The position numbers were made by a program, and so were the translations under genes. Shown here piece by piece: positions 34,214 to 45,360 of a DNA stretch of 64,000 nucleotides; position 1 is the first letter of the stretch; each line of letters opens with the position of its first letter. This stretch comes from Thalassia testudinum. Taxonomy: Eukaryota; Streptophyta; Magnoliopsida; Alismatales; Hydrocharitaceae. The notes beneath the pieces were generated by a model that had not been told where the DNA came from, searched no databases, and worked only from the letters and a program-made list of their open reading frames with translations. The stretch lies in assembly GCA_037157565.1 (NCBI GenBank), contig JAZHRO010000073.1:19970501-20034500 (forward strand), in the 5' to 3' direction.

Positions 34214-37021
34214 TGTTCGTACGTTTTTGTGATCGGATTTTAAAAGATAACACGTTGTAATATAGCCGACAAAACATTCAAACAAATATAGAGAATTTTA
34301 TTACTCGAAAAACTAGAGTATTCGAGGTCGAACACAGGGAGCAATCTCAGTACTTTCAAAACCAAAGAATACAACTTTTAAATGAACATAATTGATTCAA
34401 AGAGAGAGAGTTATAAAAAGAATTGCTAAAAGAAAACAGAATTGGAAGTCTGATTTCTTTATCAGACATCTTAAAAGTAGTCTTCTTTCTCTCTTCTGCC
34501 TTCTTCTTCTTCTTCTTTTTCGTTGGCTCTTCTTCTTCTTTTCTTCTGATCCACAGATCTTCTTCTTCCTTGAACTTCTTTCTCTTCTCTTCTCTTTCCT
34601 ACGAAGTCTTTTTCTTCCTGCCTTTGTTTCCCTTCTGTCTTCTTCTTTCTTTTTGTCTTTTCTGCAGTCCTTCCTTCTCTCAGATCTCTGCCTTGCTCAG
34701 CTTCCTTTCTTCAGAGTTCCTTCTTCTTCTGCTCCTGCTCTTCTATTTCTTCAGTTCTTTTTGCTTTCCTTCACCTCTTCCTTCTCTTCTTTTCTCTTGC
34801 TGCAGCAGCTAAGTGTTCGCTTCTTCCTCTCTTCCTTCTTTCCTGCGCACACCACAGCCAATGCAAAACCTACCCCCTTCCCTCTACCCAAACGTCTCTC
34901 TCTTTCTCTGCAATTCGCTCAGGGACGCTCTCCCAGAGCCACACGGGTAATTGGGTCGGATTTCATACCCGGGACCAGGCGCACCGGCAGGTGGGTGATG
35001 CGCGAGGAGTGCTCAGGTTAGGGTCGGGTCGGATCTCGCCAGATCCGCGAGGTGAAACCGCGGACGAGGTGAGTGGGTCAGGTGAGGGACCTCACCCCTA
35101 TGCTTTCGGAGGCAGTAAAGCAATATCACAAAAATAATTTATGGTGCACCTGTGTTTCGCATTTCCACGATGTGGGACTATCAGGCCTCTGCCCCAATTT
35201 CGCGTGCCCGCAGAGCTTTCTTCGTGCAATTACCCAAGGCTGCGGGCCTCTCAGCGCTACCATCTGGACCCGAGGGCTTCACACTTCTCGCACGAGTCTG
35301 CTGCGCCTGAAGCCTGGAGGACCTAATGCCTGGAGCTGCTACGAAGCTGCTTGCTACTTCAACCGTTAATGGCGGTAGGGCTAAAAACCTGTCAAACACA
35401 AGCACGGCCTATTGGCCTAATCAGACCAGCTGGGCACCTTCGCCGTGGCACGGCGAAGATGGTGCACGGTGCTGCAGGCCACAGGATGGCCTAGGAGTGC
35501 GTGCCTAGGTCAACCTGTGGCCGGAGGTGTGGGGTTGTTCGGGGGGTTACTGCGGAGGTGAGGAGTGGCAGTGGAGGGGCGGAAAGTGTGCCTTGTGGTG
35601 AGGCGGAGCTTACGAGATGGTTGGCGAGCCATGTGGAGGGGTGGAGTGGTGGGAGCGGCTCGCCGGAGGTCGGTCGGAGGAGAGGAAGATGGAGGTGGTC
35701 AGGTAATGTCGAGGGGCAATTCAATGAAATAACAGGGGGAAAAGAGAGAGGGGAAGATGGAGAAGGTATCTGGAGTGATCTGGAAGGAAGGGAGGCAGCG
35801 GAGTGGACGGCGCGTAACTGCCGTCATCGGGGAAGAAGAACCCTGAGGGAGGGAGCGGCAACGAGGATGAGGTCAGGGGCACGCGCGCTTGGTATGGCGC
35901 AACGTGGGAGGAAGAGGCGAAGTTGACTTTCCTGCTGGTATGGCAGCAGAGCGATGAGAAGGAGGGGAGGAGGTTGCCGGAGCTTGCGGGTTACTTGCCC
36001 GGAGATGGGAGAGAGGAAAACTTGGGGGAATCTCCGTCAAAACAAGGCCCCGGATCTGCAACCGAGTCTGGGGATCCTTTTAATGGTGTTGGCCGAACCT
36101 TCTAGCGCGTGGAGATCACGCAATCACCTCCGTCGGCTCACCGGAGACGGAAAGAGGGTGGATACCCAAATCTCTCGTGCGTTCGCACGAGAGATTGGGT
36201 TCACACCAGAGATTGTGATTGGCTTTAGAAGGAAGGGAATTCCTCAGGGAATCTCCCTTCCATTTCTGGGAGGGAATCTCTGAGGAATCAGAGAGTAATC
36301 CCTCTCTAAACCTCGCCAGAGATCGGTTCTGCCCTAACAATGGCAGAAGGACCTGATTGCAAAGGTGGCGAGGAACTTAGGGGGCTCTCTGCAAAGATAT
36401 TCAAAAGATAGGAACCAAATTGTGATTTAGGTGTACTAAATTGCAAAGTAGGTCAAGATGACCTCCCCTTAGGTTCAAATTTTGGTATAAACCTAATTTT
36501 GACATAAGGAATCCAATGGTGAAGTTGGATTTTAGGTTTGAGCTCGTTTGACTGGAAATTTTGCGTAAAAACCCAAATTAGGTTAATTGAATGGCTAAGA
36601 CCCTAATCTAGGTCAAACTAGGTTCCAAAGGCCACATTAAGTGTTCTAAACCCTAAGTAGTATTTTTCCATGATTTTTAGAGGGTTTAATTGATTTTTAT
36701 CCTCACCGGAACCTTGTTAATTTAAGTAGGTCTGTTTTAGGGTTACCAAATGTCATTTAATTCCTAGATTGCACATAAACCCATTTCTGATTGACTCAAC
36801 CCACTTTTTATCTCATTTAGACCATTTAACCTATGTTTTACTTCTGAGAAATCCCGTTTATGTACTACAATGGTAAAATTACAATTTTACCCTTTAATTC
36901 ATGTTTTCTTCTTAGAGCACTTATTCCTTTATTTAGGCCTTCTTCTAGGTTATGTAGGAGCTTTTATCTTCTTTATTGGGTCAAAATGAGCTAGTTATGG
37001 CTCATGATGAGGCTCTCATCA
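34214..37021 (-). repeat. Element 3 5' LTR (2808 bp)
   Basis: It is the partner of 23130-25960, with the same ends (TGATGAG start hairpin at 37021-37005, end CGAACA at 34214). It keeps 30 bp near 34620 missing from the other copy and has one copy of the 53-bp unit. In one ~240-bp stretch (35168-35410 against 24060-24300) I count about 20 differences, nearly all transitions, so the insertion is not young or decays fast by methylation. The TATA box is altered to CATTAAAA. Confidence 0.96.
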
Positions 37022-37026
37022 GTCAG
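37022..37026. repeat. Target-site duplication of element 3, right copy (GTCAG)
   Basis: This is identical to 23125-23129. It marks the right border of element 3 within element 2 pol. Confidence 0.96.
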
Positions 37027-37505
37027 CATACCAAGGCAGTCTCTTGTCTTGCACAGCCAGAATGTGTTCATCGGGGAAGGCGTTAGATAGAGGTAGGGAG
37101 GGTCTAATGTGGTCTGGATGAAATCTAGACAAGTGGTCAGCCACCACATTCTTCGATCCAGCCTTGCCAGGGATTTCCAAGTCAAATTCCTGCAAGAGCA
37201 GGATCCATCTGATGAGCCTGGGCTTTGCGTCCTTCTTGGCCAACAGGTGCTGGATGGCTGAATGGTCAGTATAGATGGTCACGTGGGATCCCAGCAGGTA
37301 CGATCGAAACTTCTCAAGTCCAAAGACTACAACGAGCAACTCTTTCTCTGTGACCGTATAATTTCGTTGGGCCTTGTCCAACGTTTTGCTCGCGTAGTAG
37401 ATCACCACGGGCTTCTTGTCTTGTCTTTGTCCCAGGACAGTGCCTATGGCAAAATCTGATGCATCACACATAATCTCAAAGTTCTGGGACCAATCCGGGG
37501 CTGAA
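37027..37505 (-). pseudogene. pol: Element 2 RNase H and start of integrase linker
   Basis: The minus strand shows [77 protein letters not shown] and [11 protein letters not shown], then [19 protein letters not shown] where element 3 cuts in. A one-base frameshift at about 37500 separates it from the reverse transcriptase, just before the first RNase H Asp. Confidence 0.93.
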
Positions 37506-38470
37506 GTACAGGTGCTGTGGAGACTAAGTCCCGGAGGGTGTGATAAGCCTGGATGCAACCAGAAGACATGTGGAATATGGCGTCGTTGGCTAGAAGGTCG
37601 ATTAATGGTTTGGAAAGCTTGGAAAAGTCTTTAATGAACCTTCGGTAGAAGCCAACGTGTCCCAAAAATGAGCGAATCTATCGGATCGAGCTAGGTGGAG
37701 GAAGTTTGGAAATCAAATCAACCTTAGCCCAATCTACCTCGATGCCCCTATGCGATACGATGTGACTGAGGACAATTCCTTCTTGAACCATAAAATGGCT
37801 CTTTTCCCAACTTAACACCAGATTAACCTCGATACATCATTTCAGGATTTTCTCCAAGTTGCTCAAACAATGGTCGAATGAATTTCCAAATACGGAGAAA
37901 TCATCCATAAAGACCTCTAGGTATTCACCCACCATTTCTGAAAAAATGGCTAGCATGTAACGCTGGAAGGTAGTAGGTGCACTGCATAGCCCGAACGGCA
38001 TTCAACGGAATGCAAACGTGCCGTACGGGCAAGTGAATGTGGTCTTTTCTTGATCTTTCGGAGCAATTGTGACTTGGTTATATCCTGAATATCGATCCAG
38101 AAAGTAAAAATACTTTTGCCCTGTCAATCTTTCAAGGATCTGGTCAATGAGTGGCAAGGGGAAATGATCCTTCTTAGTGGCTTCATTGAGCTTCCTATAA
38201 TCAATACACACCCTCCATGCGGTGGTGGTGCAGGTGGGAATGGATTCACCATGCTCATTGGTGACAACAGTGATCCTGGCTTTCTTTGGAACCACTTGAG
38301 TGGGGCTAACCCAGGGGCTATTGGAGATAGGATAGATGATGTTGGTGTCAAGCCACTTGATAATTTCTTTCTTAATGACTTCCTGCATGTTTGGGTTTAG
38401 ACGTCTCTCCATCTGGCGGGAGGGTCATGCCCCGTCTTCCAGGTAAATCTTGTGGGTGTAATAGGAGGGG
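37506..38470 (-). pseudogene. pol: Element 2 reverse transcriptase
   Basis: The minus-strand frame has MERRLNPNMQEVIKKEIIKW, VCIDYRKLNEATKKDHFPLP, FYFLDRYSGYNQVTIAPKDQ, TFTCPYGTFAFR and, past a TGA at 38004-38002, MPFGL and the catalytic FMDDFSVFG near 37900, then [17 protein letters not shown]. At least three more stops (for example at 38427-38425) interrupt it. The wording is that of Athila. Confidence 0.93.
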
Positions 38471-38879
38471 CTAATTCCTTTCAAGTCATAAATGGTCCAA
38501 CCAATGGCGGCCCGATGTTCTAAAAGGGTCGTGGTCAACCTGAGTTCCTGATCCTTGGTTAGATGAGAATTAATAATCACAGGGAAGGTCTGGTTAGGTC
38601 CCAGGAAGACATGCTTGAGATTCTCGGGTAGTGGCTTAAGTTCGGGTGCAGGTGGAACCACAGTTGACAGAAAGGGAAAAGGCAGGAGTTGATCAACATC
38701 GATCTCCTCAAATGGTGTTGTGTGATGGTAATCAGCCTTACAGAGGTCCACGAGTAGTGACGGTGACGGCTCAGAATAGTCATTACGGGTTTGGTGGTCT
38801 GAGATAGAACTAAGGGTGAGGCATTCCTCGACCAGAGTTTCTACGGGATCATGTTCCTCAACACAATCACAATCAAAAG

Positions 38880-39342
38880 AATTTGTCGCCCAGAAGATAT
38901 CCAATTGCATTTTCCTGTCTCCGAAGGCGATTTCCATACATCCCGTGTCACAGCCAATGTTTGCCTTAGCCGTAGCTAAGAAAGGTCTGCCTAAGATTAC
39001 GGGTGCGTTTTGTAATTTTTCAGGGACTTCCATGTCAAGCACCAAGAAGTCGACCGGGAAAAAGAAATCCTTGACCCGTGCGATTACGTCCTCGACAACC
39101 CCCTTCAGGGTTTTCACTGATTTTTTAGCCAGCTGGATGGTGACAGGTGTGGGTGTCAACTCTCCGAAACCAAATTGGTGGTACACGGTTGTTGGAATTA
39201 GATTGATAGAAGCCCCTAAGTCCAGGAGTGCTCTATCAAATGCCATGTCCCCGATATTGCAGGAAATCAGGGGTGCTCCTGGGTCAATTCGCTTGAGCGG
39301 AAGGTTGCTTGATATTACGGAACTTGCTTGTTCGGAGAGCAC
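38880..39342 (-). pseudogene. Element 2 aspartic protease domain
   Basis: The minus-strand frame includes SEQASSVISSNLPLKRIDPG, MAFDRALLDLGASINLIPTT with the Athila DLG active site, VDFLVLDMEVPEKLQNAPVI and LGRPFLATAKANIGCDTG. It is continuous with the reverse transcriptase frame and preceded by a Pro-rich linker containing stops (39342-39840). Confidence 0.9.
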
Positions 39343-39829
39343 AACCTTCCTAGGTGCTTGAGGTCTTGGCTTACATTTGGGTGTACAGGCATCCTTTAAA
39401 AACTTGGCGTAAGCCAGGATGTGCTTAACGGCTTCGAGGAGCGGAATATTAATCTGTACCTACTTAAAGATCTCCAAAAGCTCCTCAGTTTCCACAACAT
39501 TCTTCTTTTTCTTGATTGTTTCCAAGGCCTCAGGGTAGGGTGTCTAAATGTGGATCGGATCTATTTCTGGGTCCTTGGGTTTTTCTGGTGCCTCTTCTGA
39601 GTCGTTTATTTCAGCGGGTCAAGTCTCGGGGAGAGTCAGCCATTTGGGATCCTGGGTTTTGGTGCCGCTTCTCAAGGTCACCGCATTCACAGAGGCATTG
39701 GGACCATGGGTTGATCCTTGAGAAGATGAGGACGAAGAAGCACCAAACCCAAGGGGTGTTTGCGGGGCTGGCTGGACCATATGAGCCTACCTGGGATTGC
39801 CTTGGAACCCTTGCGAATTAGGGCCTCTG

Positions 39830-41215
39830 TTGATTATGTTTCACGGGTTCGGTTGTGGTTGGGAAGGTAGGGATCCTTGTTGTTTACAGTCCAAGAGTTG
39901 GCTTAATTGTCCCTTTACCAAGGCCATTTCCTCCTGATGTTTCTGGTTCATGTCAGCCATCATCTTTATTAGGGTATCCATTTGGTTTTGTGGGGGAGGG
40001 GCTATCCTATTTTGATTATATGGGGGTCTAACTAGTGGTCCTTGCTGATAGGGGGGCAAGTGTGGCTGCTGGTTTGGCTTGGGTTGGTTTTGGAATTGCG
40101 GTGGTTTCTGGTTTGTCCAACCAAAGCTGGGGTGGTTACACCAGCCAGTGTTGTAAGTGTTGGAGAAAGGGTCAGGTTTAGCATAACCTTGGATAGCTTG
40201 TACATCTTCAAGGATAGCCGATGTCGATGGAGAGGGAAGAGAGTAATCAAGGGTTGAGGGAGCAAAGGTCCCTCCCTGGAACGCGGTCAGGGGTTGTTCC
40301 AGGTTCAGTTGGGTTAAGGGCTGGGCCAGGTCAACATTATGTGCTCCCTTTGCTAAGGAGAAGGTCTGTAATGGGTTCGTGGTCTGGTTCAGTAGCTCAT
40401 CAATCTTTTTGTCCACCAATTCCACTCGATCTAGTTTCTTAGCAATGATGTCCATGTCAACCATTCTAGAATTTGCTTGTACCTCATAAATCCCACCACG
40501 AGGTTGACTGGACCTGTTAAACTGGGTCATGGAGGCATTGTTGAGCGAATTTTCGCTCATGGACTCAAAGAGCTCAAATGCGCTCTCCTCGTCCTTGTTC
40601 AGGAAGTTCCCCCTGCATGAGGCATCGACGAAGTTTCGTAGGTTGCTGCCCAGACCGTGGTAGAAAATCTGGGTAAATTTCCACCTTGTTACTTCATGGT
40701 GTGGCCATTTCCTCAAAAGTTCATTAAATCTTTCCCACGCCTCATGGAACTGCTCCCCACCCTGGAGTGTAAAGGTAGTAATAGATCTTCTGAGGGCATT
40801 GGTCTTTCCTATGGGGAAGAATTTCTTTAGAAATGCATGCCTCAATTCTTCCCAGGTGGTGATGGGTCTACCTAGGGTTCTAAGCCAATGAGAAGCCTTG
40901 TCTCTTAATGAGAAGGGAAACATCTTAATTAGAACAATGTCAAGGCTAATGTTCCTAGGTTTCACAGTTCGTGCTATGCGATCGAGATCCTCTAGGTGCT
41001 GGAAGGGGTCCTCATTTGAGCTTCCATGGAAGTGGCTCTGGATCAGACTTAAGACATTTGGTTTTAGCTCAAAATCATCTCCCCCTTTAGGGATTGTAAG
41101 GTGTGGCTCGACTCTAATAGCGGAAGGATTATAGAAATCACGGAGGGGCCTCGGTTGATCCTGAAATGGTGGTACATTGAGTGGTGGTTGCCCTTGTGGG
41201 TCATGTTTCTAACAG
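39830..41215 (-). pseudogene. gag: Element 2 gag
   Basis: On the minus strand the frame covers RDFYNPSAIRVEPHL, FPFSLRDKASHWLRTLGRPI, TWEELRHAFLKKFFPIGKTN, HEAWERFNELLRKWPHHEVT, NFVDASCRGNFLNKDEESAF and a C-terminal Asn/Gln/Pro-rich tail. No CCHC knuckle is seen. It is open from about 41200 to a stop at 39841. The N-terminus is unclear because a stop lies just upstream of the KHDPQG stretch. Confidence 0.88.
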
Positions 41216-42385
41216 AATCACGTCGCCTAGATTCCTGTCCCAAAATAAACAACTCGGGATGCAGTGAGCATCTCCCGTGCATGCACTAGAGAAGAACAGG
41301 AGGGGATGCGGAGAGCGATAGATGAGAGAAATGTGTTCAATCATGCAAACAAGCCTAGTCCTTATGGTGTATTCCTTAGGAGACCTAGAAATCTCAAAAA
41401 GGGTGATTAAGTCTGTGAGCACTAGACTCCCCTTCCCAAGGCTAATCTGGCTAGGTTGATTATGAGGGGATTGCAGGAAAGGTTCTTCCTTTGGCTTGTG
41501 TCACCAGTTCCGTAGACCCCACAACCGCGGTTGTTTGACACTGCCTCGTAGCCTAGTCACCAGATTCTACTAAGGGAATGAAAGCCAAGTGCCCAGTGAA
41601 CAAAACCTCACCTTCCGAGACATAACTCAGTCCTACCTAGGGCACGTCTACTCAGTTTTAAAAGGGCTAGGATAGTGCTTGTGCTAGGGTTATGTGATGA
41701 GGCGTTGATTGGGGTGGTACCTATTAATTTTCCACTTTCAGAGTGTGTGCTTCTATCAAAGCATGGTTTTCAAGCAAGGATTTTTTTCAAGATGTGGTGT
41801 CTTTTAGTGTTTCATCCTTACTTTAGTGTCTTTTAGGGTTGACTAGTCTTAATGTTTTCAGACAATTTTTAGTGAGCACGTCAAGTTTTGCACACAATTT
41901 GGTGAAAGTAGATTTCCTTTTATTCTGTAGAGGCTCTAAAACCCTAATGTACTCATCCTAATGATCATGCAACTTCTATTAGATGAGTCATTTTTAGGGT
42001 TGAGTGGTGCGGCCCAAGTCAATCCACGGTGGCTTCACAAACACCACTCAAAAAGAGAAAAGAACACTCCAAGAATTTATTCAGAATGTTAGAGTGTATA
42101 TTTTTTTGTTGGGTGATGTGTTAAGGATGTGGGTCAAGTAATCATGCACCACGCCAATTTTTTTCAATTTTTACAATTTTTTTAGTTTTTCACGCAAGAA
42201 AACAGTCATGAGTGAAAAATTACTCACTACCAGTCCTTGTTGCGCCTACTCCCTTGTTACCGTCATGGGATGCGTTGCTTCGTCGTCCAAACATCGAATT
42301 CCTGCAACCATCAAGTAAAAAGGAGACAAGGCATTAGACGATGTGAGAATGGATGTGGAATGGAAGTGACAAAACAAATCCATTA
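41216..42385 (-). other. Element 2 untranslated leader
   Basis: About 1.2 kb between the primer site and gag with no conserved frame. No RNA structure could be recognised by eye. Confidence 0.6.
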
Positions 42386-42405
42386 CCTCCCCGGCAACGG
42401 CTCCA
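42386..42405 (-). other. Element 2 primer binding site (tRNA-Asp-like)
   Basis: The minus strand reads TGGAGCCGTTGCCGGGGAGG, five bases from the LTR. It differs from the tRNA-Asp complement TGGCGCCGTTGCCGGGGA at one of the first 18 bases (C to A at position 4). Confidence 0.85.
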
Positions 42406-42410
42406 AAAAT

Positions 42411-43420
42411 TGACGTGCTTTCATGCGTGTGTGTTAAGAAGTGTCGTTATAGTTCGCACTTGCAACGCTGGTTTTAAAGTAAAGAAACGGATGTGAGTCC
42501 GAGTGTCGGTCTCAGGGAGGCGTGAAAACCAGATTTTTCTTATCACTTATTATCACGAAAATCATGGAGTTTTGCTTGCGAAAAGGTACGGGTGAAAAGT
42601 GAGAGAGAGAGAGAGCGATTAGGGTTAGGATCGTTTCATTCTTAACATGCAACTTGAATAGGGAATAGAGTAGGCAACTGAATGGAAAATAACTTCATTA
42701 ATCATGCAGCTTTAGTTCATAAATTACAACATCAGATACATGCTTAAACATAAGTAAAGTAAAGCTTAAAAGATAGGAGGAAAGAGAGAGAGAGGGAGGG
42801 CGGCGAGGCAGCCACGGTGGTGGAGAAGGCTCCGTCTGCGGCTCGTCGTCTCCGACGATTACAAGAGGGCCTAAAGCTAGCTAAGAGAGGGGTAGAGTAG
42901 TTGCAAGGGGAGTGAATGCCTCGAATGAGTTGTTGGAAGGGGTTTAAATAGGGAGAAGGGCTTTCCAAATGAAGAAGGGGTTTTAGCGACGTCCGGGATG
43001 TAGCTAAAACCCTTCCAAAAACGTCGGTGAAGCCCCCAGCCTGCCGGTCGCTTGCCCGCAGCCGTTCTTCCTCGTGCTCGATCCGTGGGCGTTGCATGAG
43101 AGCCGTTCGATTGAAGATCGGACGGCTGAGGTCTTTGCCCAGGCGCGCTCAGATCGCGCCTTGAGTGCCGTGCGTGCGGGCGTTATCATCCGGCATGTGC
43201 ACATGCGTGGTTGATCAGCGCCTAAGGGCACGCCGCGTGGCGCTATCTCTGGCGCCCGCTGCTGATCAGGCAGCCCAATTTCGCCCGAGCATGAAGTCAT
43301 CTTCTGATTTCAGCACCGAGCGGCTCAAACCCGCGTCGTGTGGGCACGGGTGTGCACTTCAACCGCCGCGCTACGCCCGCTGCTTTGTCGTGGCGACTAT
43401 GGCCGTGCGTGCGGTTCTCA
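42411..43420 (-). repeat. Element 2 5' LTR, truncated (about 1010 of 1411 bp)
   Basis: It matches 19109-20115 of the 3' LTR and stops at GCGGTTCTCA (43420). The remaining ~400 bp, which hold the LTR start and upstream promoter part, are replaced by gag sequence of element 4. A TATA-like ATTTAAACC box is still present (42952-42941). Confidence 0.92.
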
Positions 43421-44400
43421 TCCTGAGGCCTTTTCGCATCCATTGATCTGGAGTTGGTAGCCAGTCAATTGGACAAGGTCTCCATTATCGAGAAAAAGGT
43501 GGATGACATCACTCGTCATCTGCACAAATCCACCTCTACACCTCAAAGCACATATGCACACCCGCCCACGGGAAAGGAGGCTGCGCACAACATCTACCAC
43601 TCCCCAGGGATGGATGCATATCCACCTCCATCTGATTATGGCTTCGGAGGCCACTCCGGGTCAGCCCACCTTAGTTAGGGGAACTCTGAACCCCCATACC
43701 CTGATTATCTCGGAGCTCCTCAGACCTGCGAGGATCTTCACGTCGTCCAAAATAATCCTTTCTCCAACACTTATAACTCTGGATGGCGTAATCATCCTAA
43801 CTTTTCATGGTCGGGTAATAACCTGAATCTAAGACCTCAATTCCAATCCCGACCACAGGCATCCGCGACCTTATCAGCCCACCCAACCAAGGCCCACTAA
43901 AAACTTCCAATCTGGACCGCTTAAAGAAGATCATACATCTCTAATTCTCCAGACCTTGGTTGACATGCAAAAACAACACAAAGAAGAGATCTCTGTGTTA
44001 CGAAATCAATTGACCCAGCTGGAAAATCCCCACCAACTTGGTGCACTTCCTCTACAACCTCTACCAATCAGAATAACATGCCGAATTGGAGGTGTGTTAT
44101 GAACCCAAATCAGGGCCAAGCTCACTTTGTTTATCAGGCCCCTTCTTCCCCATCACCTAACGGGATGGATGCTTCAACTTCATACTCGGGATTTCAGCAG
44201 CAAACACCTATTTTGCCCAATCCAAACCAGAACCAGGCGGGATTGAATTCTGTTACTACCTGTAGTGGCAAAGCAACACAGGACCCACCTTATCCAAGCC
44301 ACTCCCTGCCTGGTAATACAAACCTAACCCTAGATTGGTCATCCAGGACACACCTATCCCAGATCAAGAGCCTGAGCCAATTCTAGAGGAACCATCTAAG
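43421..44400 (+). pseudogene. gag: Element 4 gag, C-terminal half only
   Basis: From about 43440 the frame LELVASQLDKVSIIEKKVDD matches element 3 gag (LELMASWLDKVSIIEKKVDE), followed by a Pro/Gln-rich tail with PNPNQNQAGLNSVTTCSG near 44220-44270. Stops and at least one frameshift occur (for example the stop at 43676-43678). The N-terminal core is lost. Confidence 0.88.
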
Positions 44401-44479
44401 GTTCCATTTCCCGAGGCCTTAACCAAGGGAAAAAGGATAGCCAAACCTGGGGCACCTGAAGAGGACTTGGTTAAGCTTT

Positions 44480-45045
44480 TTGAGTAGGTCTATATAAACA
44501 TCCCCTTGATGGATGCTATACGCCACGTACCGACTTACGCACAATTTCTGAAAGACGTGTGTACACTTAAGCGTAAGCTGCGAACCAAAGGCAGGAACCC
44601 GATCATACTGTCAGAGCAAGCCAGCTCCGTCATTTTAAGCAAACTCCCGCCTAAGGCAAAAGACCTAGGCAGCCCTCTGATCTTCTGTGCAATCGGTGAT
44701 ATACAATTTGACCGAGCTTTATTGGACTTAGGAGCCTTCATAAATTTGATACCTACATCCCTACTAGACTACTTCGAGGAATCTAAGCTTAAACCGATAG
44801 AAATGACTTTGCAACTAGCCGACCGATCTATTAAGTCACCAAAAGGAATTCTCGAGGTTGTCATAATTAGGGTACAAGATTTCTATTTTCCAGTGGATTT
44901 TATTGTCTTAGACATGGATGCTCCTGAAAATGTGAAGAATACATCGATCATACTAGGGTGACCCTTTCTGGCCACTGCTAGGGCCAATATTAATTGCGAG
45001 GAGGGCCAAATTGAATTAAAATTTGGGAGCATGACACTAAAGATA
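44480..45045 (+). pseudogene. Element 4 aspartic protease domain
   Basis: It shows DAIRHVPTYAQFLKDVCTLK, SEQASSVILSKLPPKAKDLG, FDRALLDLGAFINLIPTSLL (DLG active site, Ser to Phe next to it) and VDFIVLDMDAPENVKNTSII. A TGA at 44959-44961 follows ILG, where relatives have Arg (CGA-to-TGA). It is collinear with element 3. Confidence 0.9.
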
Positions 45046-45360
45046 GACATCTTTAAGGCCCAACAAGGAATTAATTGTGGAGTTATAGAACAAATTTGTG
45101 ATATCGAGGCTGTGGTTGATGACCTATGTATCGAGGAAAACCCGACTATTTCTGGTCAACCACAAGAAGAGCAAAACCCACAATTAGAGTATGAACCCAA
45201 CCTAGACACACCCATAGCTCCTTCCTTTTCTCCCGACATCCACCCTGAACCACCTGCTGCTGCTGACAACCCAGTTATGGAATTAAAGCCTCTTCTCAAT
45301 CATCTCAAATACGTCTTTTTGGGTTCCAATCAAACGTTTCCAGTGATTATCAACTCCTGA

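Larger units (their letters stand above)
23130..37021 (-). mobile_element. Element 3: full-length Athila-lineage element (13.9 kb) nested in element 2
   Basis: Two LTRs of 2831 and 2808 bp, a perfect 5-bp target duplication, a tRNA-Asp primer site beside the right LTR and a polypurine tract beside the left LTR show a complete element on the minus strand. It encodes gag and pol in one frame apart from a frameshift near 31490, with at least seven stops. Relative to Athila it lacks an env-like gene. It inserted into the pol of element 2 after that copy was in place. Confidence 0.97.
19109..43420 (-). mobile_element. Element 2: Athila-lineage Ty3/Gypsy element, split by element 3, 5' LTR truncated
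   Basis: Related LTRs lie at 19109-20519 (3') and 42411-43420 (5', incomplete). Between them on the minus strand are a tRNA-Asp-like primer site, leader, gag, protease, reverse transcriptase, RNase H, integrase, non-coding tail and polypurine tract. The DLGASINLIP protease, GYSGYNQ-type and FMDD reverse transcriptase motifs and DFMGPFPPS integrase motif place it in Athila. Element 3 sits within the RNase H-integrase linker. Stops and a frameshift make it inactive. No env-like frame is present. A target duplication cannot be tested because the right LTR end is lost. Confidence 0.92.
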
